From the NCBI RefSeq assembly GCF_000189635.1, contig NW_002476212.1, positions 1,054,001-1,118,000 on the forward strand: a stretch of 64,000 bases of DNA, given 5' to 3'. Below the pieces are notes generated by a model. The model was given only the letters and a program-made list of their open reading frames with translations, did not search any database and was not told the DNA's origin. Shown here piece by piece: positions 13,019 to 24,454 of the stretch (the stretch's first letter is position 1; every line of letters begins with the position of its first letter). The translations under genes were made by a program, and so were the position numbers. The stretch is from Tetrahymena thermophila SB210 (lineage: Eukaryota; Ciliophora; Oligohymenophorea; Hymenostomatida; Tetrahymenidae).

Positions 13019-13633
13019 TCACAATTAAGAGATTATTGGAATATCTCTTTCATATTCATCTAGTTATTCTTTTACTGTGCTATTTACAAAGGAATCAGGA
13101 ATACTACCTTTAGGATCTACAAGCAAGTATGTCTCCATTTTAGTTTAGTTATCTGATATTTTTTCAAAAAATTAAATATTGATTACAGCTTTAGCTCTAA
13201 CACATCCTTTAACTGTTTGAGCCTTAGGATGATTGTCAATATCAACACAAACTATGACTGATAGATTTTAATTTAGCTATTCTTAATGTTATTGATATAA
13301 TAAATCTCTTGCACTCACTAAAAACATTGATTTATTCTTGTAATAAACTACGCAATTATCATTATCAATAGTTTCAACGAGCTAGAGGATGTCAATTGAA
13401 GGTCTTACCTTTTTTTGAGATTCAAAATCTTCTTAGTAGTATTTTCTGACCTTTTCAACATTCTAATTTATTATTCCTTAAATTTTGACAAGTTTCAAAG
13501 AGTAATCTTTGTATTTGATGGTCTCTAAAGAAAAAACTTTTCCATTACTTTCTTTTTTCCATCCTTGTAAATCTCTAAGATTTAATCCTTCTTAGATCTT
13601 CTATTAAATTTATTAAGTAGTAGAATTTATCAT
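13019..13633 (-). CDS. START-domain protein, copy 1
   Basis: It encodes 204 residues on the minus strand from ATG (13633) to TGA (13019-13021), with no intron. The profile fits a small StAR-related lipid-transfer domain: an N-terminal GWKKES stretch, a VRKYY helix region, then SARDLLYQ, the CVRAKAVINIQFFEKI strand and the C-terminal YLLVDPKGSIPDSFVN, equivalent to the D-PKGxIP motif and last helix of START domains. It would bind a lipid or sterol in the cytosol; no membrane segment or signal peptide is seen. It converges on GST-B1. A near-identical paralogue lies at 23028-23642. The family call is from motif pattern and length; the ligand is unknown. Confidence 0.75.
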
Positions 13634-14867
13634 TCAAAGGCTTTGTGAATTTTATCAGAATATTTTTATTTTTTAAAAACTTTATTATTAAATTTTGAGA
13701 ATGCATAAAATGCTTATTTAATAATACAAATACGATACATTTCTAATAAAATTTGTCCTATAAATAAATGTAATTTACTTTGTTATATTTATTTTTACAT
13801 TTTAATAGATTCAATTACTATTTATTGTTTATGAATATAATTTATTCAAAGTGTTTATTTAAATGTTAAATTACCTACCACTTTCTAACTTTATTATCAA
13901 ATGAAATTTATTTAATAAATTAAATTAAAGATAATTTCTAAAAATATTATATTTTAAAATATTTGCAATAAATATAAACACTATCTTTAAATTAGCAAAA
14001 AGAAATTTTTAAAAAATTTCTTTTTTAATCTGTGTCAAAGTGAAATAAAATAAATGTGAGGATATTATCTAGAATTTAAAGTTAGAAAGTAATAGGGATA
14101 AAGGTTGCTTATATTAAATAGATTTATAGCTAAATTAAAATGCTTGTTTATAATTTTATTAAATTAATTTTTATTGTTAAATTTTTAAGCTAAGGATTTA
14201 TTAGATTAAAAATAACAACTTTTAATAAAATTTTAACAAAATAGCTGATATTTGTTTTAAAAATTGGTTTATAGAAAATCAATATAGCACATTTATTTAA
14301 TTCCTATTTAAACTATGAATTTAATCAAAATATTCGACTGAAACTTCTTTCATTACTTAAAAATTAAATTTACAATTTAAAATTTTATTTTTTTTTACCA
14401 AAGCTTTATTTTTTATGAAAAATATTATTAATTTTTTTGAATTAAAGTTTAATTGATTTAAAAAGCATAGAATATTTATAATTTATAATAGTTTTTGAAA
14501 TATTTCAAATTTAAAATTGATATATCAGCTTGGGTTTCAATCTAAAATTTGAAATTTATAGAAATTTCTTAAATTTAATTTCAAAAAAAATTTTAATTCA
14601 ATTATTAATCAAATTCAATATTTATTTTCTTTTTTTAAGAATAATTAAGAAAAATTTCAAAAAATTAAAATTTGCAATCAGATAAATTTTCAAAATTATT
14701 TTCTTTTTTGAAAAATTAAAATTTCTTTAAAAATATTAATCAATAACTTAATGATAATTTAATATTAAAAATTATCTATTGCTATTCATGAAATTGAAAT
14801 ATGATTATCAGAAGTAAATGAGGATGTGGATGAAACATATTTTAAATGAATTATTGCCATTTGCAGT
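13634..14867. other. Spacer ending unit 1 and joining unit 2
   Basis: The first about 370 bases upstream of START-1 are conserved with the region upstream of START-2 up to the block ACACTATCTTTAAATTA; beyond it the two units diverge, marking one end of the duplication near 14.0 kb. From 14.0 to 14.87 kb I see only AT-rich unique sequence, no gene. Confidence 0.6.
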
Positions 14868-14965
14868 TTTTTTTTATTAATCCTTTATTAATCTCTCAAG
14901 GTACCTTAATCAAAGACATCTGTTCAAATAAAAAAAATTAAACTTAACTTAATTTATTTTTAAAA
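14868..14965 (+). pseudogene. Short kinase-tail remnant upstream of GST-A2
   Basis: ATTAATCCTTTATTAATCTC and CATCTGTTCAAATAAAA closely match 7160-7235 in unit 1, and more loosely the kinase 3' region near 19190-19250. Only the last part of the kinase tail survives. It marks the start of unit 2. Confidence 0.5.
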
Positions 14966-15736
14966 CTTAATAATTAAGCTGATTTAAAAAATAATTTAAT
15001 CAATTCATTGTGTTAATACAAAAATATTTTAATTAAGAAAATATATATCTTATTTAATTATAATTAAAAGTTATTATTAATTTCATTTTATTTCATAAAA
15101 TCTCATTTTTATATTTATTTTTCAAAGAATAATTGTTATGGTAATTATTTTTATTAGGATTAAATTACTTTATTTTTATTTAATTAAAATTTTTTTTTTT
15201 GCTTGTTTATGTAAAAAATAAAATTGTATCTTATCTTTCGGTTTTAATGTATTTGTGATTAAAATTATTTGTTTATTGAATAAGCTAATTTTCTTTTTTT
15301 AAATTAAATAAAAAAAAATTTCAAAATATCAATAATAATAGGTATTTTTTAACAACTAAAAATTGAAAAAAAATGTAACAATTTCAATTGTTTTTCTTTT
15401 ATTTTATTTGTGATATTGATAGATTATTCTTAAGTAGATAATAATTGAATTATATTTAAAATTTGTATGAATTTTTTTAGTATTGTAACAAAAAAAACGA
15501 ACATTTTTAAATTAATTTCTTAATAAAATTTATAATTTTCTTTTTCAAATATTTTGAATTTCTGGATTCTATAAATAAATATTTGGTTTAAATTAATCAA
15601 ATGAAATAGTAATAAATTATGCAATACACTTATATTAAATATTTACAATTTAGATTACAAAATAAATTAAGTATGATTACTTTTTTTAACCCTAAAAAAA
15701 AGAATGTTAAGTGACTATTATAAAAACTTTTTAAAA

Positions 15737-16353
15737 ATGTCAGAAAAAATTACCCTTGGCTGTTGGAATACACTTGGCAAAGCTCAACCTTCAAGATACT
15801 TACTTGAACTATCGGGAGTTAAATATGAAGAATTTAGATACTCTTATCCTGCTGTAGAATGATTTGGTAGAGACAAATATGTTTTGGGATTACCTTTTCC
15901 TAATTTACCTTATCTCTTAGATGGGGAAGTAATAATCACTGAGAGTGAAACCACTTTTGACTATTTAATTTAAAGATTAAATAAAGTTGAGCTTTTAGGT
16001 TAGGGAAACGATATATACATTGTTGATAAGCTTAAAAATATGTTTTCTGATATTGGAACGAGAATGTACAATTATAGCTAGAAGGAGGGAGAAGAATAAA
16101 CTAAATTCTTAAGTGAGTAAATCCTTCCTAAAATAAGAGACATTCATAAAATTTTAGGTAAAAAAGAGTACTTACTTAGATATTTTACAGCTGCTGATTT
16201 GTATTTCTTATGCTTTGCAAAAGGATTTAAAAATACTCTTCCTGATTCTTACAATGAATTTGCTGTAACTTTTAATTCATTGATATCAAGACTTGAGAAT
16301 ATCCCCTAAATTGAATGCTAAGTATATTTCAGAAGGTCATCCATCATCCATGA
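15737..16353 (+). pseudogene. Glutathione S-transferase pseudogene (copy A2)
   Basis: The sequence is close to GST-A1 along its whole length but carries two lesions. Codon 42, TGG (Trp) in GST-A1, is TGA here (15860-15862), a stop in this code. Near 16314, a four-base insertion (ATTGAATGCTAAG against ATTGCCAAG) shifts the frame and destroys the conserved end. Other changes hit conserved positions, such as Tyr to Cys in the LGYW motif (TGTTGG) and Gly to Arg near LLGYF. The MITE of unit 1 is absent upstream. A partial 41-residue product would not be an enzyme. Confidence 0.92.
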
Positions 16354-17347
16354 ATTAAAATACTTTTTATATTTAATAGTATTATTTAATTTAAAAACTT
16401 TTTATAAAATTCTTTTGTATTTAGAAATTAGCTTTAAGGTGAATTTACAAATATAATAACTTAATTAAAATATGTTCATGATCTAAAGAAATTAATTTGA
16501 ATTAAATTCTAATTTTAATTATTCATAAATTTTTATCTAATTTGATTTGTTTGTTAAAAATATAGTTGATTCACTTATAAAATTATAGAAATTATTTTAT
16601 TTTTAGGATTTTAATTATCAAATAGTTTTTATTTTGAATATAACAAAATCTTTCAACTATTTAAGGTCATTTTAAATTTATTTTGTTTAATTTCAATAGT
16701 ATTTCTATTTTATTCAATTTTTTTCAGTTAAATTTATTTTATAAAAATAACAAAATATTTTTTAGAGCTTTTTTTATTCTTTTTTGATAATTTATTTATA
16801 ATAAGATATATTTCAAAGATTTATAATTCAATTAATAAATTAAACCCTTCAAATCAATATATTTTATTTTAATGTTTTTTTGTTTATGCTTTTACTTTTT
16901 AAACTTCTTTTTTTATTATCAAATATATGAGGATAAATTTAAAGAAAATAGCAATTATTTATATTTAGTACAATAAAAAAGTATTTATTTGGTTTCTTTA
17001 TTGTAAATTCATGACAAATAATCTAAAAATATAAGGGGTTATATATAAATATTTATTGTTTACTTAACTTATGAAATTTTAAATGACGTAGTAAATTTAA
17101 ACCTTGTGAGAAATAGTTATTAGCTTAAATGCTTATAATACGTATTACCTCAAAAATAAAAAAAGAGAATTACTTTTAAATTATTGTTATGAATATATTT
17201 TTATTTGCTTTCTTTTTGTTTCATTTAAAACGATTCTAAAGTTGTAAACGGACTCATCGAATTTCTAAATTTTTGAGATTTTTTAAATTTCTTAAAAAAT
17301 TATTAATTAAAGTAGAGAAGAATAATCAAGTTTATTTAGAAGAAGAA
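16354..17347. other. Spacer between GST-A2 pseudogene and kinase
   Basis: AT-rich, colinear with 8976-9879 of unit 1 with indels; an extra stretch near 17080-17170 (TAAATGACGTAGTAAATTTA region) has no obvious partner there. The 60 bases before the kinase ATG are nearly identical in both units. No gene seen. Confidence 0.55.
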
Positions 17348-19361
17348 ATGTATTTTTAAAACGTTATTGAATTTTAACCTGGTAAGTTGCTTAATAACAG
17401 ATATTTTATAGATAAAAAACTTGGCGAGGGTTCTTTTGGGCGTGTGTATAAGGCTTTAGATTAAAAATCTAATGAGGTAGTTGCAATAAAGTAATACCTT
17501 ATTAAAGGTTTTATAGATAATCCTAAGTTACAATAGCTTTTTAATCAAGAGTTAAAAATACTGAAGTAACTTAATAGCAAGCATGTAATAAGATACATAG
17601 ATGATTTTTCTAATAGCGATTCTCACTTCTTAGTTTTAGAGTACTGTAATTAGGGAGACCTTGGTTAACTTTTAACTAGAAAAAAAGATAAAAAGGAAAA
17701 TATTTCAGAATAAGAAGTTATTGGTTACTTTAAGTAGATATTAAGCGGTCTTTAAGAACTTCACAAGCATTTAGTGGTGCATAGAGAGTAAAAATTATCA
17801 TAATAGCATTGTGTTTTATCTATAATTTTAAAATAAAACTAGCCTTAAGTTAGATAACATTCTTATATCCTAAAATTGTTTAAAGATTGCTGATTTTGGT
17901 TTTGCTAAAAGCTTTGATAATACAAAAGAAGTAACTCTAACTACTTTAGGAACTTAAACAAATATGGCTCCTGAAGTTTTGGAAGAGAAACCCTATGGTA
18001 TGGAAGTTGATGTTTACAGGTTTGTGTTTTATTTATTTATTTATTTTCTCTTTTATTTCAATAAATTGTTAAACCTAAATAAAAAATAATTATTTGCATA
18101 TAAAGTTTAGGGGTGTTGTTGTATTAGCTTTTATATGGATATCTTCCTTATAGATGTGATAATTATGATGATCTTAAAAGGAACATAAAAAAAAGTATTT
18201 AGAATATTAATTTTGATGATCCTAGTGTTAAAATTTCCAAAGAAATGAGAAATCTTCTCTAAAGAATGATTTGCTATGATAGAAGATAGCGTATTAGATG
18301 GGATTAAATATATTAGCATGAATTATTATAGTAAGATTCTTAAGCAAACAGCATAGTTCTACCAGGAAGTATTATGTAAATGCCTAACCATAAGTAAGAG
18401 GCTATAGATCTTTACCGAAAATTTAAAAACTTGATGATAACAGATGAAAATACTGAATTAAAAGAAGTTGATGCAAAGTAATATCAAAAAGATCTAAATT
18501 TATCTACTATAAGTGAAGTTAGCTCATCAAGATCTGACGATTCCAACGATTATTAATAATTAAAAAAGAAAATCGAAGAGCAAGAATAAACAGCTAAATG
18601 TATTGAAGATACTATATAAAAATATGAGCAATATAAATTAGTAAAATTTTAAAAAATTAAATTAAAATATTTTTTTTATTTCTTAAAATATTTTTAAACA
18701 CTTATAAAAATTAAAATAGAAGCTAATATAGATATTTTAGACTTTTATGCACAACTGCTAAATAGTAAAAACAATAAGAAATAGAATTATACAATTGGCT
18801 TTAGCTAAACAAGCATATATGATGGCCTCAAATATTAGTAAAAGCTTAAAAAATGATTAAAACTTCTTTAAAGTTCAATACTTTGAAGAATTTTTAAAAC
18901 TACCTTTTTATTAGTAAATAAAAGCTGAACTTATTCAATCTGAAATGGATTTTGAAAGATTATACTTAGCTTGCAAGCAAGAGATTTAACAGACTCTGTA
19001 AAACTTATGTGTAGAATAATAGAAAAAAGAAAAATTAATTATGGTTATCAACGAGGAAATAAATTAAAAAAACCTTTCTAACAACATCCCCGATTTAATT
19101 AATTTAGGAATTGCTAATAGCTACTCCAATATAAATTCAGATTTAGATACTTTAAAAAATTTAAACTCCAACTTATTAGCTGTTTATTATTAATCATTTA
19201 TACTGGTTTCAGGATGCTTAAAGTAAGAATCCCTGTTTAAATAAGAAGATTTTAACTTAAGTTATTACATATTAAACATTAAAAAGCTAAGTTTAGAAGA
19301 ATCCAAAAAACAATTTGATGAATTAATAAATGAGCTCAATATTAAATAAATTAAATTATGA
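17348..19361 (+). CDS. ULK/ATG1-like serine/threonine kinase
   Basis: The model has exons 17348-17787, 17843-18019, 18106-18640 and 18720-19361 (597 residues). The N-terminal kinase domain (about 20-275) shows GEGSFGRVYKA, VAIK, the helix-C Glu in FNQELKIL, HRDLKLDN (the first intron splits its Asp codon), DFG, MAPEVL and DVYSLGVLLYQLL, so catalytic residues are complete. A Ser-rich linker and coiled coil precede a helical C-terminal region containing AKQAYMMASN, as in ULK/ATG1-type tails. Likely role is an autophagy-initiation or related signalling kinase; ciliates have many ULK-like genes. An apparent frameshift near 18640-18720 disappears if a 79-base GTAAAA...AAATAG intron is removed. It is the only intact copy among three decayed relatives here. 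Confidence 0.87.
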
Positions 19362-20039
19362 AATTGCACATTCTATTAGTTATTTTTTTATATTTTTTAA
19401 ATTTAATCTAATAATTAAATTCATTCATTTCATTTATTTTCAAAACAATATTTTTTGATTAAGCCTTAATTAATTATCTCAAAATTAATTTAACTTTTTT
19501 TTCTTGATGGTCTTAAATTTTATTTTATTTAAAAATATTACATTATTAATACTTAAACTATCTAACCTTGTCCTTAATTTAATATATATGATACCAGCTT
19601 TAGCAAATGCCCTCTCATATAGAATATTAGTTTGCTGATATCATAAAAATGTATGCACATTTACACTAGAGTTAGCATTCGAATTTATTCTAAATGCCTA
19701 TACTAATATTGAATATGATAAATGAATTTATTGTTTATATATGGAATTGTATTTCAAAATATATATCTTTTTCTTCATATTTTATGCCATGAAAGATAAA
19801 AAAAATTCCACTAAAATTTTTCAATTTATTTCATTAGATAAACTAATATTTTAAATAATTTTAACTTTATTATTATATTTTTATTAGATAAATTCACTAT
19901 TAAATTTTTTTTGATTATATTTTTACAAAAGTTAGTTAATTTTAAAAATATATATTCAATTCATTATCATTTAATATGATTTTTAATTTAAAACAATTAT
20001 CAATAAAAAATAAATTCTCAAAATAAAAATTTTAGTTAT
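19362..20039. other. Spacer downstream of kinase
   Basis: AT-rich sequence colinear with about 10423-10900 in unit 1. No gene or RNA seen. Confidence 0.55.
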
Positions 20040-20815
20040 TTTTGTAGATTTTGTACTTTAATTAAAATCTTCTTTTAGATATTTTTTATTTTATTTTTAC
20101 AATTATTTGTTGTTATGAGGTTTTTAGTTAAGTTTTAATTTTTTTATATTTGCAAGGTTAAAATAGATTTGATTTAATATATAAATCATTTGCTTAAAGT
20201 TTATCATAAGTTTCATTTCATAGATTATTTTATTTTTTCTATTCTTGATTGTAAGATATTTTTAAAAAAGTGTAGATTCTAGTAAAACATAAACATTTAA
20301 AATAAATTTTTGATTGATTTAGCCGATATAGAATTAGTCCAGAATATTCATCAATAATTTGTGTTTTAGCCTCAGGCATAAATAATTGCTTGAAGTATTG
20401 AGTAAATTAATTTTTAAACTTTTAAAATATAGATGGTTAATTTGCTACATTTATAATTAAATTTAAAATAGATTTTCAAAATAATAGTTATTTTTGTAGG
20501 ATTTATTTTATTCTTTTATTAAAATCTTCTTTTTGATATTTTTTATTTTATTTTTACAATCATCCCTTGATATGAGATGTTTAGTTAGGCTTTAATTTTT
20601 TCTATATTTGCAAGGTAAAAATAGATTTGATTTAATATATAAATATTTTGCTTAAAGTCTATAAAAAGTTTCATTTCATAGATTGACTTATTTTTTCAGT
20701 TTTTGATAGTAAGGTATTTTTAAAAAAGTGAAGGTTCTAGTAAAATCTAAACATTTATAATAAAAGTTGTATTGATTTAGCAGACATAGAATAAGTCCAG
20801 AATATTGAGAGAAGT
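20040..20815 (+). repeat. Tandem duplication in the spacer upstream of GST-B2
   Basis: A block of about 300 bases at about 20040-20355 recurs at about 20495-20815 with roughly 455-base spacing. Shared landmarks are GATTTTGTACTTTAATTAAA or its variant, TTGCAAGGT(T)AAAATAGATTTG, TTTAATATATAAAT, TTTCATTTCATAGATT and AATTAGTCCAGAATATT (AATAAGTCC in copy 2). Unit 1 has the block once. It lies 330-1100 bases upstream of GST-B2. Confidence 0.75.
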
Positions 20816-21141
20816 AAATTAATTTTTATTCTTTTGAAATCTGGTTAATAATTTAATTCAAAAATAAGTAATTTAAGTATTATAAATGAAAGAATCTATC
20901 AAAAATTTTCCAATAAATTCTATTAATAGAGTATCATATTTGAAATAAATCAAGAAAGAAAGAAACAAGATCTTCTAGAAAAAATGAGATTTTAACAATT
21001 TACATTCAGATAATCCTATTTAATTATCAAAATCATTACTGATCATTATAAATACTCCAACAAAAAGATATTAGAATAGTTAATAATAAATAAAACAAAA
21101 TAAATTAAATAAAAATAAAACACTCTAATCTTTAAAATAAA

Positions 21142-21747
21142 ATGGCTTATAAAATTGTTCTTGGTTATTGGGCTGGTCCTGGTAAGGCTCAACCTGCTAG
21201 ATATTTACTTGAAATCTCAGGAGTTAAATACTAAGATGTCAGATATTCTAAACCTGCTGATTGGTTTGGAAAAGATAAGTATGCCTTAGGATTACCTTTC
21301 CCCAACTTACCTTACCTTATAGATGGAGATGTAAAAATCACTGAAAGTGAAACTATCTTTGATTACTTGATTCATAAACTCAACAAAACATAACTTTTAG
21401 GCTAGGATAATGATAAGTACACTGTAGATACTCTCAGAAATCTTATTGGTGATATTGGTACTAGATTGTAAATGCTTACTTAAAAGGAAGGAGATGACAA
21501 AACTAAATTCTTAAATGAATAAGTTCTTCCTAAGATTAAAGATATCCACAAATTCTTAGGACATAAGGAATATCTTTTAGGATATTTCACTGCTGCTGAC
21601 CTTTACTTCTTAAGTTTCGCTAGAAATCTAAAGAAATTTTACCCTGAGACTTACTAAGAATTTGCTCTAACCTTTGATGGTTTGGTAACTAGACTTGAAG
21701 CCATTCCTTAAATCGCTGCTTACATTTCAGAAAAGCGTCATCCTTGA
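21142..21747 (+). CDS. Glutathione S-transferase, mu-class-like (copy B2)
   Basis: It encodes 201 residues with the same length and motifs as GST-B1: [29 protein letters not shown] and [14 protein letters not shown], ending KRHP. It has more TAA/TAG Gln codons than B1, including positions where B1 has other residues (KYQDV for KYEEV, TRLQML for TRLYML), and several C-terminal replacements ([13 protein letters not shown]). The frame is open to TGA, so it is probably functional, but it is changing faster than B1. Expected role is cytosolic glutathione conjugation. Confidence 0.9.
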
Positions 21748-22029
21748 TTAATAATATATCTTCCTATCTATACTGTAGAATAAATGTGAAGTATTTTTTA
21801 ATTTTCATGTTTAAAATTGTATTTTTTAATTTTTTTAAAGCATATCTTTAAAGATTATTTCTTTCATGCATTAATTTTAAATCAATCAACAAATCAAAGG
21901 ATTATCCCATTTAAATATTATTTTATATTCTATTCAATTTTTATAATTTTAAAATTTATATTTTTTTTAGATTTTTCTTCATTTTAATTAAATCATCTTA
22001 CCAATCTTAAAAAAGAGGCCTTCCATATC

Positions 22030-22467
22030 TCAGCTTGATGACAAAAGAAATTTTATTTTTTCATCATTATTCAATTACGAAGTATCTGTTTTCGTATCCT
22101 GTATTGATTAGTAGCGTGAACATGTATCTCTATCCTTCTCTTGAACTTTCTTTAATATTTTTGTTTTAATCAAAATTATACCTATGCATTCTTTGTTTTT
22201 ATTTCCTAAAGAATCCTAATCGGCCATCATTGATTGATAAGTTAAAAAGATTTTCGATTTTCAATTTTTCTAGTAATTTGATTTGCTTGTTTTTGATTAC
22301 TTATTTAATTCTAAAAATTCCTATTTTTATTTTTTACCTCTGTAATCAACGTCTGTTGGTCCTTTCCAGTTTGATTATATAATGTAATTTACCTCCTGTT
22401 CTGATGTGTTCGTTCTCTTTGATTACAATTTATTTTTACTCAAAATTTGACAAAAGGTTTTCAATTT
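22030..22467 (-). pseudogene. Fossil reading frame with one in-frame TGA, unknown protein
   Basis: On the minus strand one frame stays coding-like for 146 codons from 22467 to a TGA at 22030-22032, broken only by a TGA at 22261-22263. Before the break it reads EQEVNYIIQSNWKGPTDVDYR; after it MMADQDSLGNKNKECIGIIL and RDTCSRYQSIQDTKTDTS. Cys, Trp, Gly, Asp and Pro use and GC content are well above the spacers. The segment sits between GST-B2 and START-2, and I could not find it at the same place in unit 1. Alternatively it is two small genes (the second with its own ATG at 22227 or 22230). I do not recognise the protein. Confidence 0.5.
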
Positions 22468-23027
22468 TCAAAAAAATTTTTCAAAATTTAATAAAAATAG
22501 GCTGATAAAAAAAATTAAAAAATAGAAAGTGTAAAATTAGCTTTAAATCATAAAAGTTAAATGAAATATCACGATCTGTACCTACTCAGTTAGTGGTATT
22601 TTAATTACAGGATTAGCTATATATCTATCTATTTATTAATTAAATATAATATTATCCAATTTCATCTAAATCAGAATTTATGATTATTGTCGAATATATT
22701 ATCTATTTTTAATTCTTGCTATAAAATAGAATTCCTACTTCAATATAAAATTAATTCAAATCAAGGTAAAATGTTTTATCAGTTACTTCAAATTGATTTA
22801 ATAATAAATAAATAGACAAGAAAATAGATTTATCTATGAAAATAATGATTTTAAATGTTTTAAGAAGTAATTTTATTTCACAAAATAAAAAAAATATTAA
22901 CAAATTTTGAATAAATCAAAGAATATTATTTGCTTTAAGTTAGCAAAACAAACATATCTTAGAATCAATCAACATTTTAAACATAAAAATAACTATAAAA
23001 ATATTCTCTGATTATAATTTTGTAAAC

Positions 23028-23642
23028 TCACAATTAAGAGATTATTGGAATATCTCTTTCATATTCATCTAGTTATTCTTTTACTGTGCTATTTACAAAG
23101 GCATCAGGAATACTACCTTTAGGATCTACAAGCAAGTATGCCTCCATTTTAGTTGAGTTATCAGATATTTTTTCAAAAAATTAAACACTGATTACAGCTT
23201 TAGCTCTAACACATCCTTTAACTGTTTGAGCCTTAGGATGATTGTCAATATCAACACAAACTATGACTGATAGATTTTAATTTAGCTATTCTTAATGTTA
23301 TTGATATAATAAATCTCTTGCACTCACTAAAAACATTGATTTATTCTTGTAATAAACTACGCAATTATCATTATCAATAGTTTCAACGAGCTAGAGAATA
23401 TCAATTGAAGGTCTTGCCTTTTTTTGAGATTCAAAATCTTCTTAGTAGTATTTTCTGACCTTTTCAGCATTTTAATTGATTATTCCTTAAATTTTGACAA
23501 GTTTCAAAGAGTAATCTTTGTATTTGATGGTCTCTAAAGAAAAAACTTTTCCATTGCTTTCTTTTTTCCATCCTTGTATTTCTCTAAGATTTAATCCTTC
23601 TTAGATCTTTTATTTAATTTACTAAGCAGCAGAATTTAACAT
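23028..23642 (-). CDS. START-domain protein, copy 2
   Basis: It encodes 204 residues from ATG at 23642 to TGA at 23028-23030, nearly identical to START-1 with no length change. The differences are mild (for example LREIQGW for LRDLQGW, ML for MI at the start). The same START landmarks are present: SARDLLYQ, CVRAKAV, DPKGSIPD. The strong protein conservation compared with the surrounding spacer suggests both copies are under selection. Expected role is cytosolic lipid binding or transfer. It converges with GST-B2 and the fossil frame. Confidence 0.75.
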
Positions 23643-24454
23643 TCAAAGAATTTATAAATTTTATCAGAATATTTTTTTATTTTTTTAAATTTTATTATTA
23701 AATTTTGAGACCGCCTAAATGCTTATTTTATACTCCAAACACGACAAATTACTGATAAAATTTGTTCTATAAATAAATGTAATTTACTCTGTTATATTTA
23801 TTTTTACATTTTAATAGATTCGATTACTTTTTATTCTGTATGAATCTAATTTATTCAAAGTGTTTATTTAAATGTTAAATTACCTACCACTTTCTAACTT
23901 TATAATCAAATGAAATTTATTTTATAAATTAAATTAAAGATAATTTCTAAAAATATTATATTTTAAAATATTTATTATATATATATATATAAACACTATC
24001 TTTAAATTAACAAAAAAATATTTTTTAAAAATTTTATTTTTAATATAACAAAGTTTTAACTTTTTAATATTAAAATAATAAATTAACATAAAAATATAAT
24101 ATTATAACTTAAAATATTTTAATTAAAAAGTTTATATATTTTGTTTTTATAATTAAAAAAATTATTTGATGGGTATTATAGACAGACAAAGCAATTTGCA
24201 AATATAGTAGAAAATTAATCTTTATTAGATAGATAAATAACAATGTTTCAAATTACAATTGAGCAATTATTTTATTAATTAATTTTCAATAATATAAAAA
24301 AAATTAATGAAAAAAACAATTCAATTAAAATAATAGAAGTTATTTGATTTATTTATTTATCTTTATTTTATTTTATTTAAATAAATTCGGATCTTGATAT
24401 TATAATCAAATTAATTAGACTTTTAGAAATAAATAAAAAGTATTAAAGCAAATA
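23643..24454. other. Spacer ending unit 2
   Basis: Similarity to unit 1 runs to about 24010, where a short (TA)n tract (about 23975-23990) replaces unit 1 sequence. After that the DNA is unique and AT-rich, and leads into the next gene. No other feature seen. Confidence 0.6.

Noticed and set aside
18640-18720. Apparent frameshift in the kinase C-terminal region
   Set aside because: Removing a 79-base AT-rich GT-AG intron joins both parts in one frame and makes the total divisible by three.
22090-22230. Independent 65-codon gene starting at the ATG at 22227 or 22230
   Set aside because: Possible, but the same frame is coding-like upstream of the TGA as well, so a broken longer frame explains more; kept as an alternative.
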